Assembly (NCBI GenBank): GCA_964370965.1
Contig: CAYJLW010000007.1
Span: 27,190 to 91,189, forward strand
Length of the DNA stretch: 64,000 nt
Direction of reading: 5' to 3'
From: CAYJLW01 sp964370965
GTDB lineage: Bacteria > Actinomycetota > Acidimicrobiia > UBA2766
Position 1 is the stretch's first letter. The number at the start of each line of letters is the position of its first letter. The position numbers and the translations under genes were made by a program. The notes below the pieces were generated by a model. The model worked only from the letters and a program-made list of their open reading frames with translations. It was not told the DNA's origin and ran no database searches. Positions 23,901 through 31,920 of this stretch are shown here, piece by piece.

Positions 23901-26457
23901 GGTCGGGCGGGCCCATGTCCTTCACGACGGTGGCCGCCACCCCCGTGACCGGGCTGCAGACGTCGGTCCAGACGAAGGTCCAGAACATCCCCACGTGCAC
24001 GAGGGAGAGGACCCGCTTGCACGTGGTGGCCTCCATGCGGGAGAGCGTGCCGTTGGCGTCGGTGCTCCACCACACCTTCATCGCCCCCGGGATCGTGGCG
24101 GCGACCCGGCCCCGGAGACGGAGGCCGCGCATGCGGTCATCGGCGCTCGTGGTCGTGACACCGAGCTCGACCCGCATCGACGCGTCGGACGTGTAGTACA
24201 CGAAGCGCTCCGTGGCGCTGAGCTCGGCGGTGAGCTTGGCGTCGCCGGGGATGCCGTCGGTCGTGCTCGATGCCGTGCCGATCCAGCCCGCCGCCCGGAT
24301 CCGCTGCTTGGAGGCCGACGTGGCGGACTCCTTCATCTCCAGGACCATGGCGGCGTCCGTGGAGGCGTCCGCCCCCGTGGAGTCCCGCAGGCTCCAGTCG
24401 GCCTTGATCTCGTCGCCGTCCTCGTCGACGTCCTGGAGGTCCACCTCGACGTCCATCTGGTCGGGGACGTCCTCGAGGACGGACCACACCTTCGTGCGGT
24501 AGCCGTCGGCGGCCACGAGGTCGGCCTGCACGCCGAACTTGCCCAGGCCGCTGCTGGTCACGCTCACGGAGCGGTCGCCGTTGGCGGCCAGGTCCGAGAC
24601 GTCGTAGGCGAGGCGCTGGGCCCCCGAGACGTTCCCGGCGACGACGTAGCTCGCCGTCGCCGCGGACTCGTCGCTCCAGTAGCGGACGAACTCCCCGGTG
24701 AGGGGGCCGAAGTGGGTGCCCTGGGTGGCGCCGATGTCGGAGGGGACGGCGCTCATGGCGTCGTACGGGGAGCTGAGGCGGTCGACGTTGCCGTCGCCGT
24801 CGGCGTCGAGATCGACGTCGACGGTGCCGTTGCCGTCGGTGTCGGCGGCCATCACGTTGCCCACACGGATGCGCGCCCCGAGCGTGCCCAGGGTGGACGT
24901 GCACGTCGCCGAGCCCCACTCGTCCTCGCAGGCGCGGACGTCGACGTCGACGAGAGTCGAGGTGATCTCGCCGGGGTCGATCACGCCGCTGCCGTCGGTG
25001 TCGCTGCCCGCGAGGTCCGAGCGCATGTCGATCGTGGCCCGCTCCGGCAGGGCGGGGACGTCGAAGGCGGCGTACACGTCACGGGCGGTCTCCTCCGCGG
25101 GCGTGGAGGCCACGGCCCCGGAGATCGCGGGGGTGGAGTCGGCCTCCCTGAGGAGCTCGATGCGCCCGTGGGGCATCTCGTCGGCGACGCCGTCGGCGTT
25201 CGTGTCGAGACCGTCGTTGGCGCCGTCGCCGTCGACGTCCTCGTCGACGCCCTCGAAGTTCATCTGCAGCGCCGAAGGCGGGGACTTCGCCGTCACGTCG
25301 GCGTAGAGGGTCTGGGTGTCGGCGGTGCCGTCGCCGTCCGTGTCGGCCTCCACGTCGACGTCGACCTCGAGCGCCGTGGGGGCGACGCCGTCGGTGATCG
25401 CGGGGTCGTGACCGAGGGCGATGTCGCTGTACGGCGAGGTGGTGGTGCAGTCCTGCGCCGTCACGAAGCCGACCGCCCCGGGGAACCCGATCGTGTCGTA
25501 GTCGCCGTCGCCGTCGCTGTCGGCGGACTGGCCGGTGTAGCCCACGCGGGCTTCGAGGCCGTCGGCGGTGACCCGGACGTTCATGTCCGACCAGGGCGTG
25601 TTCCCCCAGGACGAGCTCAGGGTCCCGACCTCGGGGACCGGGATCGCCCCCACGGCGTCCATCGTGTTCAGGCCCACCCCGACGTGGTACGTCTCGTTGT
25701 CCCAGAAGTACGAGAGGCGGGTGAGCGCCGGCCAGTAGGCGGTGTAGGCGGTGCCGTCGGCCCACACCGACGGCGTCCCGGCGCTGCCGCTCGTGTCCCA
25801 GTAGAGCTGCATGACCTGCGTGCCCGTGGAGTACGTGATGTTCACGTCCACCGTCACCCAGCCCGGCGGAATGGGCTTGGGCGCGATGCCCGCCGTGTCC
25901 TCGGTCTCCTGCACGACACTGAAGTCGAGGAAGAGGTAGCTGAAGATGTTCGTCCAGCCCCCCCAAGCCGACGAGTACGCCTTCCCGAAGCGGGACTGGT
26001 AGAGCTCGTCGAGGTAGAGGGCGGCGTCCATCATGCGCTCGATGGCGAAGCTCCCCCACGAAGAGGTGTAGAGCACCCCCCAGCGCGAGTAGTCGATGCG
26101 GAAGTCGTATCCACCGTCGCCGTCGAAGTCGAACTGCGTGTAGTCCTTGATCCCGTCGCCGGTGGCGTCGATCGGCGTCCCGACGTACGCGCTCGTGGCG
26201 TAGGTCGTCCCGCTCGCGGGGTCCGTGAGCGACCAGCTCGTGGAGAGGTCGAGGCCGGTGAGCGTGCCCGTCCCCCCGCCCGTGTAGGGGCATCCGAACA
26301 CGAAGTCGGCCGCGGCGGGCCGGCCCCCGCCCAGCACCAGGGCGGCCACTAGAGCGAGGGGGACGGCGAGCGCCCCCACGAGGCATGCCAGGCGGGACAG
26401 GCGACGGCGTCCCGGGCTGTGCGACGGGCGGCGGAACGGGCGGGGAGAACCAGCCAT
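20902..26457 (-). CDS. Giant secreted protein A (1851 aa), unknown family, with EF-hand-like repeats
   Basis: The start ATG at 26457 has GAGGGG upstream. An Arg-rich segment and hydrophobic core (LACLVGALAVPLALVAALVL) followed by PAAADF indicate a signal peptide of about 49 residues. Several DxDGDGxxD loops, such as DSDGDGDYDTIGF and DTDGNGTVDVDLDADGDG, resemble type-3 thrombospondin or EF-hand calcium sites. The rest looks beta-rich with scattered Cys pairs and no domain I recognise. The last 70 residues include CIWYPGDGDAVES and FPGTYRVMQVC, a PKD-like fold. It aligns along much of its length with giant protein B at 46380-51722. It stands alone on the minus strand. The function is unknown; surface or matrix localisation is inferred from the signal peptide. 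Confidence 0.85.
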   Translation of the reverse strand: MAGSPRPFRRPSHSPGRRRLSRLACLVGALAVPLALVAALVLGGGRPAAADFVFGCPYTGGGTGTLTGLDLSTSWSLTDPASGTTYATSAYVGTPIDATGDGIKDYTQFDFDGDGGYDFRIDYSRWGVLYTSSWGSFAIERMMDAALYLDELYQSRFGKAYSSAWGGWTNIFSYLFLDFSVVQETEDTAGIAPKPIPPGWVTVDVNITYSTGTQVMQLYWDTSGSAGTPSVWADGTAYTAYWPALTRLSYFWDNETYHVGVGLNTMDAVGAIPVPEVGTLSSSWGNTPWSDMNVRVTADGLEARVGYTGQSADSDGDGDYDTIGFPGAVGFVTAQDCTTTSPYSDIALGHDPAITDGVAPTALEVDVDVEADTDGDGTADTQTLYADVTAKSPPSALQMNFEGVDEDVDGDGANDGLDTNADGVADEMPHGRIELLREADSTPAISGAVASTPAEETARDVYAAFDVPALPERATIDMRSDLAGSDTDGSGVIDPGEITSTLVDVDVRACEDEWGSATCTSTLGTLGARIRVGNVMAADTDGNGTVDVDLDADGDGNVDRLSSPYDAMSAVPSDIGATQGTHFGPLTGEFVRYWSDESAATASYVVAGNVSGAQRLAYDVSDLAANGDRSVSVTSSGLGKFGVQADLVAADGYRTKVWSVLEDVPDQMDVEVDLQDVDEDGDEIKADWSLRDSTGADASTDAAMVLEMKESATSASKQRIRAAGWIGTASSTTDGIPGDAKLTAELSATERFVYYTSDASMRVELGVTTTSADDRMRGLRLRGRVAATIPGAMKVWWSTDANGTLSRMEATTCKRVLSLVHVGMFWTFVWTDVCSPVTGVAATVVKDMGPPDQQSLTGVAMLPIPDPTPGDLTDDPFRSDAGPDFTPRDEFVHAVLRLDAEPQNEENPHPVEAETWGVEAKLQELNTAALARSDVSSFKITDVCLDAATDPTHPELGLGLYTDNGTDTTASWVDGTIRYLTNDHSVDVQAQVTLPWDSTSEEYVVGNPNGGHESVLAAAAGDYALAELVREPCPNLGTSHTVDPAPGVDSEQEVPDSSPQAELEGRVRIGGRGEVQQTMYLEPDPVEIPTSSGINAAMYMATDAYNGTDVALHIAFPTWLELRQPRLKTCGDGGNQDVTNCRTTGDRIYDQTEWFWGTAQLLSTGGSFGDLDVDLLSDTADGLTDGRVTRTYVHLDQVPEYFTLQGRLDSRMRDGFTAVDLDLTDDSGRALEDITFERWECLAVDDTVDTTCQARRGDESESSHEDNYIPNYRVAVTNLSNQLHVDGEMWSPTYGWTPTAYRAGDCSDFSDPAIDAHVYPGSDPTGWSAQGPRDDDELRQLYVDAGVDLHSSVQDVAIEMDNRVDGHWHNIWYDRLMGGGGFSDDGGEYDWPWWQSTKVRLETDGETDGSVDALMPGMQQHIVTDNDSEACIDVDVPIEARWEDASRLSFAIDSLKATITMDSSELSGGGDASVSFRETYYDNSGTQTTENGLWAHDDVAHINDGLGVDWYSNVQNERKTVGLVDPDDLNNNAGNIPQTTATMSDLTDSGQWSTFEDDGDEIWGIFEFDPLLHKDIEDEMSTNWMVGWEALWDVGGALWWTVYGTNYKSRDLPDAETTWSGLDVNDRWVLPDHTASSSSGSAETLTMTYWCIGESTETSGSFGTLDDGTYLKMSGRSGGGGRIEVYLVGYYANGQVRFVREMIDENYGTVCQNWRITADPTPSATGGFELDVEVERKVLAGRWKTKWTTEYAYDASGNGGKNPGSLTATPSGRGVSVTGGSTSGDQCIWYPGDGDAVESNTTTFSHTYGFPGTYRVMQVCYSDDSGDSSGESDNEQAYTIASVSTDDVTVS

Positions 26458-26765
26458 GAGAGAACCCCTCTTCGTCTTCGGCGGGCCCTATCGTATTCGT
26501 TAGAGGCCGATCAGTCACCTGGTAATAAATGTTAGGAAACTGTGAGGATCCCGTAAGCAGGGTATTGATCTGCGCTGTTAGGTCGCTATCTACCCCTATG
26601 TCCGACTTCAGTGGCCCATGAGTCGTCTAGGTCGGGCGCATCAGGCGGGGCAGGGGGCGTGGCGAGCGCCCAGGGGACGAAGGAGCGGGAGGACGAAGGA
26701 GCGGGAGGACGAAGCGCATCGCGGGCCCGGCGGCGTGTCCCAGGTCGGGCCGGACTTCCCTCAGG
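26458..26765. other. Intergenic region upstream of giant protein A
   Basis: No gene is supported here. It holds the promoter region of giant protein A; its AT-richer part (about 26490-26600) contrasts with the surrounding GC content. At about 26676-26715 a 16-bp unit (GACGAAGGAGCGGGAG) is tandemly repeated 2.4 times, just downstream of the vapC stop. Confidence 0.5.
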
Positions 26766-27185
26766 TCAGGCGTCGGCCGGGAGGAGCCGGAACGCGCCCG
26801 CTCCCTTCAGGGGACGGAGCGCACGGAAGTGACGCTCGTCGAGAGTCGCCACGTCCGCCGTGTGGAGCCTGTGCGCGAGGACGACGAGCGAGGCGTCGGC
26901 CAGCCCGATGCCGAGGTCCGCGTACTTCTCGGCCACGCGCGCCGCTTCGCCTTCGGCGCCCGCCCACCACTCGACGAGGTAGGAGCCTGCGACGAGATCC
27001 GCCCGCCACGCCCGTTGCGCCCTCCGTCCGGCTCGGGCCTCGATGAGATGGTCGATCTCGGCGACGACCAACGGGGTTGTCGCCAGCTCCGGACGCCCGG
27101 CCTCGTACCACTCACGGACTCGCCCGTGGGAACGGTCACGGGCATCCGCCAAGGCATACACAACCGACGTGTCGACGACGATCAC
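26766..27185 (-). CDS. vapC: PIN-domain ribonuclease toxin VapC
   Basis: The product has 139 residues from a GTG at 27185 that overlaps the vapB stop by 4 bp. PIN acidic residues are visible: Asp5 in IVVDTSVVYAL, Glu43 in VVAEIDHLI, Asp97 in GIGLADASLVVLAHR and Asp116 in VATLDERHF. VapC toxins are Mg2+-dependent RNases that cut tRNA or rRNA. It is encoded second, after its RHH antitoxin, as usual for vapBC operons. Confidence 0.88.
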   Translation of the reverse strand: MIVVDTSVVYALADARDRSHGRVREWYEAGRPELATTPLVVAEIDHLIEARAGRRAQRAWRADLVAGSYLVEWWAGAEGEAARVAEKYADLGIGLADASLVVLAHRLHTADVATLDERHFRALRPLKGAGAFRLLPADA

Positions 27186-27409
27186 GCCTCGCCGAAACCG
27201 GTCTCGCGCAAGTGGCGATCGACGTCGTCGGCGACGCCCCCGGGCCCTTCTCCGACGCCGATGGCCGTGATCCCGGGCCGGTGGAACCCCGACACGGCAG
27301 CCCGCAGGGCCCGCCTGATCACCTCGGCCTTCGTGACCCCCACCTGGGCGGACACGACGTCGAGGGCCCGGTCGAGGTCCTCGTCCAGGTAGATGCTCGT
27401 CTTCTTCAC
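27182..27409 (-). CDS. vapB: Ribbon-helix-helix antitoxin VapB
   Basis: The product has 75 residues. The N-terminus MKKTSIYLDEDLDRALDVVS and VTKAEVIRRALRAAV form an RHH DNA-binding domain. The C-terminal 30 residues should bind and neutralise VapC. The GTG start at 27409 abuts a 12-bp perfect palindrome, so the antitoxin probably represses its own promoter. It is translationally coupled to vapC. Confidence 0.85.
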   Translation of the reverse strand: MKKTSIYLDEDLDRALDVVSAQVGVTKAEVIRRALRAAVSGFHRPGITAIGVGEGPGGVADDVDRHLRETGFGEA

Positions 27410-27421
27410 ACCCTATAGGGT
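27410..27421. promoter_or_regulatory. vapB operator palindrome
   Basis: ACCCTATAGGGT is a perfect 12-bp palindrome touching the vapB start codon and overlapping the -10 box TACCCT (27417-27422 on the minus strand, 7 nt from the GTG). This suits an RHH repressor site over a leaderless promoter. Confidence 0.5.
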
Positions 27422-27479
27422 ACCACCCGTCCCTGGCGGCGACGAGGGGGGCGGTGGGGGTCGAGCGGGGAGCCCCCCG

Positions 27480-27701
27480 TCAGACCGCGAGGGCGCCTGT
27501 CCCCCCGGCGCCGGACGGGCGGTAGGGGCGGAAGCAGCGGTTGCGGGCCTCGGCGAGCTCGTCGGGGCCGAAGGACGCGATCTTCTCCAGAGGGACGGCC
27601 TCGACCAGAGCGAGCTGGGCGTCGTCGTCGCAGTCGTACACCACGAGGGTCCGCTTGTCGCCGAGGAAGCGGTGCTCCGCGAAGCGCGGGTGGCGCGCCA
27701 T
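27480..27701 (-). CDS. Small hypothetical protein
   Basis: The product has 73 residues. The ATG at 27701 has AAGGAG 6 nt upstream. The sequence (FLGDKRTLVVYDCDDDAQ, later VEAVPLEKIASFGPDELAEA) looks like a compact alpha/beta protein with a Cys and an acidic cluster. I recognise no family. It lies between vapB and the divergent lipoprotein gene. Confidence 0.5.
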   Translation of the reverse strand: MARHPRFAEHRFLGDKRTLVVYDCDDDAQLALVEAVPLEKIASFGPDELAEARNRCFRPYRPSGAGGTGALAV

Positions 27702-27776
27702 GACGCTCCTTCCGTAGATCCGCCGGGCAGGCTACCCCGGCACCCCGTGGCGCCCGCCAACCCCGCCACGCGCTTC

Positions 27777-27782
27777 TATACT
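27777..27782 (+). promoter_or_regulatory. -10 box of lipoprotein gene
   Basis: TATACT lies 27 nt upstream of the ATG at 27810, with GGAGG in between, so this gene has a normal leader. Confidence 0.4.
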
Positions 27783-27809
27783 GCGCGCACACCACGCGGA
27801 GGAACGAAA

Positions 27810-28307
27810 ATGCGCAAGACTCTCGGGGCTCTCGTGATCTTCGGGTTGTTCCTGGTCGGCTGCAGCGACAAGATCGTCGAGAAGGCGATCGAAGCGGGCA
27901 CGAAGGGCTCCGTCAAGGTCGACGTCGACAAGGGCGAGGTCGACATCAAGACCGACGAAGGCAACATCACCGCCGGCACGGGCAAGGTCCCGGACGGCTG
28001 GCCCGACGACGTCCCCGTGTACAAGGGCGCCAAGGTCGTCACAGGCGGCACCACCAACGACGCCAGTTCCGGCAAGGCGATGATGGTCACGCTCGAGACG
28101 GACGACAGCGCCGACGAGGTGGGCAACTTCTACAAGGACAAGCTCCCCGGCGAGGGCTGGACGATCGAGAGCGACTACACCGGCAGCGGCGGCGGCGGCG
28201 TGGGCACGAGCATCAGCGCCAAGAAGGACGGCCGCCAGGTCAACCTGATCGTGAGCGGCGACGGCTCCAAGACCGCTGTGGTGATCACCGTCACCGAAAG
28301 CTCCTAG
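27810..28307 (+). CDS. Lipoprotein of unknown function
   Basis: The product has 165 residues. The ATG at 27810 has GGAGG upstream. A lipobox FLVGC places the lipidated Cys at residue 18. The mature protein has an acidic, Lys-rich repeat-like stretch (KVDVDKGEVDIKTDEGN), then WPDDVPVYKGAKV and FYKDKLPGEGWTIE. The latter pattern recurs in bacterial lipoproteins that bear a FYxxxLxxxGW motif. It should sit on the outer face of the membrane. No operon partner is visible. Confidence 0.8.
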   Translation: MRKTLGALVIFGLFLVGCSDKIVEKAIEAGTKGSVKVDVDKGEVDIKTDEGNITAGTGKVPDGWPDDVPVYKGAKVVTGGTTNDASSGKAMMVTLETDDSADEVGNFYKDKLPGEGWTIESDYTGSGGGGVGTSISAKKDGRQVNLIVSGDGSKTAVVITVTESS

Positions 28308-28398
28308 GAGCCTGGGTCGGAACCGGGCCCAACCACCCGAGTCGGACCGACGCACCTCCGCGCCCTTCGCGGGCCCGTCAAAGTGGATGCCGCCGGCC

Positions 28399-28429
28399 CA
28401 AAGTGATGCCGTTCTCACGGAATACCGGC
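28399..28429 (+). repeat. Direct repeat copy 1
   Basis: CAAAGTGATGCCGTTCTCAC continuing to ACCGGC recurs at 28471-28502. A third, partial copy (AAAGTGGATGCCG) lies at 28379-28392. It resembles the multiple terminal repeats of some IS elements, but no transposase is adjacent. Confidence 0.6.
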
Positions 28430-28470
28430 ACAACAGCTTCACATTGACCCGCCCAACCCGAACCCCGGCG

Positions 28471-28502
28471 CAAAGTGGATGCCGTTCTCACGGAATACCG
28501 GC
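28471..28502 (+). repeat. Direct repeat copy 2
   Basis: This matches the copy at 28399-28429 with one extra G (AAAGTGGATGCCG instead of AAAGTGATGCCG). Confidence 0.6.
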
Positions 28503-28575
28503 CGCGCGGGCGGCGGGCTTCGGGCACGCAGTCCGGGGGGATGTTCGAGCACCTCCGCCCGGAAACGCAGTCGGC

Positions 28576-29688
28576 TCAATGGCAGGCGGTCGTACCCGAG
28601 TCGAGGGCGGCCCCGCCCACGGGGAGGAACCGCCAGTCATAGGAGTCGGCGTGGAGGACGAGTTCCAGGACACCGTTGGCCGACGACGAGCGGAACGCGC
28701 TGTTGGGCGCCGTCGAAGAGAAGCCGCTGAGGCCCCGACCGCCGGTCCCGACCACGAACTCCTTGATCCCCGCCGTGCTCTGGGTTCCGTCCGGGAGTTG
28801 GCGGTGGAAGCGCTCATAGACGTGGTCGTGGCCGTTCAGGACGACGTCCGCGCCGCCGTCCTGCAGGGCCCGCCAGAAGGCGTCGTAGGTCGCGTTGCTG
28901 CCGTGGGGACCGGAGGAGAACCGGGGGTGGTGCCAGTAGGCGAGCGTGCAGGCCGTGGGGTGCGCGCCGAGGTCTGCCCGCAGCCACTGCTCCTGGGCCG
29001 AACCCGCCCCGCAGCCGCCCACCGCAGCACAGTTCGAGTTCAGGACGACCACGTGCCACGCACCGGCCTCGTAGCTGTACCAGCCCTTGGACGGGTCGCC
29101 CGCCGCCGCCCCGAAGTACGTGTAGTACCCCGCGGCGCCGCCCGTGTGGTACTCGTGGTTCCCCACGGCGGGCTTCGTGACCGCCTTCAGGGTCCCCCAT
29201 GTGAGGTCGTAGGACCCCTGGAACTCCGCGAGAGTGCCGTCCTCGTACTGGGCGTCGCCCAGCATGGCGACGACGTCGGGGCCCCGGGACGCGGCGAGCG
29301 CCGCCGTCCCTTCCGACGGGCAGCCCGCCGCGGAGGCGGGCGGACACGCGATGTCGCCCGCCGCCACGACGACAGGGTCCCCGGACGTGTCCGGGGGCGG
29401 GGCAGGTGGCGCCAGCGGTGCTGGAGGCGGAGCGGAAGGCGGTGCGGGGGGCGGGGCAGGAGCAGGGGGCCCGGGCGCCGGGGTCGCGCCCCGGCAGACC
29501 CGGCGGCGGCGCCGCCCCCGACGCACGATGCGGCAGCGCCGGGCCTTGCGCCGGGCACGAGCACGGCGGACCCGGCGAGGGCGGCGAGCGCTCTGAAGTC
29601 CCGCGCCGGCGGGAGCCGCGTCGAAGGATTCCCAACCGGCGAGGCCGACCGCCAGCGCTACTGCCGTGAACAGCCGGAGCAACCGCAT
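28576..29688 (-). CDS. Secreted calcineurin-like metallophosphoesterase
   Basis: The product has 370 residues from the ATG at 29688, with GGGGG upstream. A signal peptide (LLRLFTAVALAVGLAG, cleavage near residue 29) is followed by an Arg-rich patch and a Pro/Ala linker to about residue 105. The catalytic domain carries metal motifs in order: VAAGDIACP, LGDAQYEDG, VGNHEYHTGG, YWHHPRFSSG and NGHDHVYER. These match purple-acid/PhoD-like extracellular phosphoesterases. Probable role: extracytoplasmic phosphate release from an unknown ester. Confidence 0.85.
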   Translation of the reverse strand: MRLLRLFTAVALAVGLAGWESFDAAPAGAGLQSARRPRRVRRARARRKARRCRIVRRGRRRRRVCRGATPAPGPPAPAPPPAPPSAPPPAPLAPPAPPPDTSGDPVVVAAGDIACPPASAAGCPSEGTAALAASRGPDVVAMLGDAQYEDGTLAEFQGSYDLTWGTLKAVTKPAVGNHEYHTGGAAGYYTYFGAAAGDPSKGWYSYEAGAWHVVVLNSNCAAVGGCGAGSAQEQWLRADLGAHPTACTLAYWHHPRFSSGPHGSNATYDAFWRALQDGGADVVLNGHDHVYERFHRQLPDGTQSTAGIKEFVVGTGGRGLSGFSSTAPNSAFRSSSANGVLELVLHADSYDWRFLPVGGAALDSGTTACH

Positions 29689-29802
29689 GCATCCCCCAGC
29701 ATCGTGTCCCAGCGCCGGTCCCCGCGTCAGCCTACACGCCGGTGGCCGACGGGTCACCCTGCTTCTGGGTCGCCCGTCAGACCCGCTGTTGGCCGATGTC
29801 GC

Positions 29803-29960
29803 TCATCCCCCGCCCTCCCCGGCCCCGGTCTCCACTCCGATGCCCTGGAGGGACTCGGCCAGCTCGGCGGCGATCACCCCGGGCGACGGGAGGTTCTCGC
29901 TGTCCTCCAGGCTCTCGTCGCGCAGCCAGAAGACGTCGAGGCCGGCCTTGTGGCGGGCGA
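29803..29960 (-). pseudogene. Duplicated 3' end of hsdM (remnant)
   Basis: This stretch encodes AGLDVFWLRDESLEDSENLP and SLQGIG, nearly identical to the HsdM C-terminus at 30086-30290 but lacking a 42-nt segment and with a few substitutions. Upstream of the match the frame enters the hairpin repeat at 29988. It is a decayed partial copy, not a gene. Confidence 0.7.
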
Positions 29961-29987
29961 GGAGGTCGCCCCCGGGCACATCCGAAC

Positions 29988-30040
29988 ACTGTTCGCGTGC
30001 AGAATGTAACGCAGACGTTCCATCCTGCACGCGATCAGGG
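29988..30040. repeat. Palindromic hairpin repeat, copy A
   Basis: The outer arms CGCGTGCAG and CTGCACGCG enclose AATGTAACGCAGACGTTCC. A second copy lies at 59219-59270. In this copy the inner 12-mer is AACGCAGACGTT. It lies between the hsdM duplicate and hsdM. Confidence 0.7.
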
Positions 30041-30085
30041 TGGACGGCGGGCAGAGGCCCTCGGGGCGGTCCAGCGCGCGGTCGC

Positions 30086-31579
30086 TCACACCGCACCCTC
30101 CCCGGACTCGGTGTCCGCGCCGATGCCCTGGAGGGACTCGGCGAGCTCGGCGAACTCGGCGAGGGCGGCTTCGAGGTCCTCGACGATCTCGGCGGCGATC
30201 ACCCCGGGCGGCGGGAGGTTCTCGGTGTCCTCCAGGCTCTCGTCGCGCAGCCAGAAGACGTCGAGGCCGGCCTTGTCCCTGGCCACCAGCTCGTCGTAGC
30301 CGTAGCAGCGGAACCGCTCGCTCTCCACACGCCCCGCCCGGTCGTCGGGCCGGTAGCAGGCGACGAAGTCGTCCAGGTCGGTCCGCGTGAGGGGGTTGGT
30401 CTTGAGGGTGAAGTGCTTGTTCGTGCGCAGGTCGTAGACCCACAGCTCCTTCGTCCAGGGGGTGTCCGAGCCGGGTTTGCGGTCGAAGAACACCACGTTG
30501 GCCTTCACACCCTGGGCGTAGAAGATCCCGGTGGGCAGGCGCAGGAGGGTGTGGACGTCGCACTCGTGGAGGAGCCGGCGACGGATGAGCTCCCCCGCCC
30601 CGCCCTCGAACAGGACGTTGTCGGGCACGACCACGGCCGCGCTGCCCCCGACCTTCAGCAGGGTCTTGACGTGCTGGAGGAAGTTGAGCTGCTTGTTCGA
30701 CGTCGAGGCCCAGAAGTCGTCGCGCAGGACGGTGAGGCTCTGGCGTTCCGCCCTGCCCTCGCCGTTCACGATCGTGACCGAGGACTTCTTCCCGAACGGC
30801 GGGTTGGTGAGCACCATGTCGAAGCGCTCCCCCGGGTCGGCCCGGAGGGCGTCGTCGACGTGGACGGGGCTGGTGGAGTCGGGGCTCTCGATGCCGTGGA
30901 GCAGGAGGTTCATGGCACAGAGCCGCGCCGTGTTGTCGACGATCTCCCAGCCGGTGAACAGCCCCGAGCGGACGTGGCGCCTCTGGTCGGGGTCGAGGTT
31001 CGGGTGGTGGCGGAGGATGTGGTCGAAGGCGGCGAGGAAGAAGCCGCCGGTGCCGCATGCCGGGTCGCAGATCGCCATGTCCGGACCCGGCGCCATCACC
31101 TCGACCATCGCCCCGATCAGCGCCCGCGGCGTGAAGTACTGGCCGGCGCCCGACTTGGTGTCGGCGGCGTTGCGTTCCAGGAGGCCCTCGTAGGCGTCGC
31201 CCTTCACGTCGGCGTCGAGGGTCATCCACTCCTCGTTGCCGATGAGGTCCTTGATGAGGCGCTCCAGCTTGGCGGGGTCCTGGATGCGGTTCTGGGCCTT
31301 GCGGAACACGACGCCGAGCATGTCCTCGCCCCTGCCCAGCTCGTTGAGGATGGCGATGTAGTGCGCCTCGAGCGCCTCGCCCTTGAGGTCGAGCAGCGAC
31401 AGCCAGTCGTGGCCCCGGGGCACGATCGCCTCGAAACCCAATCGGCGCTGCTCCTCGGCCATCTTCAGGAAGAGGAGGTAGGTGAGCTGCTCCAGGTAGT
31501 CCCCGTAGGACAGGCCGTCGTCCCGGAGGACGTTGCAGTAGTTCCAGAGCTTGTCGACGATCACCTTGGCTTCGCTCAC
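30086..31579 (-). CDS. hsdM: Type I restriction-modification DNA methyltransferase subunit HsdM
   Basis: The product has 497 residues from a GTG at 31579 that overlaps the hepT stop by 4 bp. The N-terminal helical domain (LWNYCNVLRDDGLSYGDYLE) is typical. The SAM motif is DPACGTGGF (172-180) and the catalytic motif is NPPF (259-262). It methylates adenine N6 in a target defined by an HsdS subunit. No hsdS is visible in the window, and the only hsdR lacks its motor, so HsdM may be an orphan or depend on a subunit encoded elsewhere. Its 3' end is partly duplicated just downstream. Confidence 0.92.
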   Translation of the reverse strand: MSEAKVIVDKLWNYCNVLRDDGLSYGDYLEQLTYLLFLKMAEEQRRLGFEAIVPRGHDWLSLLDLKGEALEAHYIAILNELGRGEDMLGVVFRKAQNRIQDPAKLERLIKDLIGNEEWMTLDADVKGDAYEGLLERNAADTKSGAGQYFTPRALIGAMVEVMAPGPDMAICDPACGTGGFFLAAFDHILRHHPNLDPDQRRHVRSGLFTGWEIVDNTARLCAMNLLLHGIESPDSTSPVHVDDALRADPGERFDMVLTNPPFGKKSSVTIVNGEGRAERQSLTVLRDDFWASTSNKQLNFLQHVKTLLKVGGSAAVVVPDNVLFEGGAGELIRRRLLHECDVHTLLRLPTGIFYAQGVKANVVFFDRKPGSDTPWTKELWVYDLRTNKHFTLKTNPLTRTDLDDFVACYRPDDRAGRVESERFRCYGYDELVARDKAGLDVFWLRDESLEDTENLPPPGVIAAEIVEDLEAALAEFAELAESLQGIGADTESGEGAV

Positions 31580-31920
31580 GGCGCGTCCCCGAGAAGACCG
31601 TCGATCACCTCGATGAGCCGGGGCGTGCGCTCAGTCGCCGCTTCCCACACGAGCTGATCGTCAATCGACGCGTAGCCGTGGATCAGCACGTTGCGAAACG
31701 CGACGATGCGGGGCAGGTCCGATATCCCGGCGGCCAGGTCCTCATCGACTCGACGGAGCTGGTTCAACGCCTCGCCGACGATCTCGAACTGCCGTTCCAC
31801 GGCCGAGCGGAGCATCGAGTCCGCCTCATAGTCGCGCCAGCTCCGCCCGTCGACGTACTCGCGAGCTCGGGCAGCGGCGCGACGCGCGTGCCAGAGGTAC
31901 ATGCGCGGATCAGGCGGCAT
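31576..31920 (-). CDS. hepT: HepT-like HEPN ribonuclease toxin
   Basis: The product has 114 residues from the ATG at 31920. The HEPN Rx4-6HxY motif is RNVLIHGY (R76, H81, Y83), and ERQFEIVGEALNQL is the characteristic core helix. HepT cleaves RNA and is silenced when MntA adenylylates the Tyr of this motif. It overlaps mntA by 11 bp upstream and hsdM by 4 bp downstream, so the toxin-antitoxin pair is co-transcribed with the methyltransferase. Confidence 0.85.
   Translation of the reverse strand: MPPDPRMYLWHARRAAARAREYVDGRSWRDYEADSMLRSAVERQFEIVGEALNQLRRVDEDLAAGISDLPRIVAFRNVLIHGYASIDDQLVWEAATERTPRLIEVIDGLLGDAP

Noticed and set aside
20305..26352. 2000-codon plus-strand frame opposite giant protein A
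   Set aside because: Low-complexity Val/Arg/Gly composition and no ribosome-binding site; the minus strand has a signal peptide and a start with a Shine-Dalgarno.
26618..27046. Plus-strand frame opposite vapC
   Set aside because: Arg/Gly/Pro-rich shadow crossing a 16-bp tandem repeat; vapBC on the minus strand is clear.
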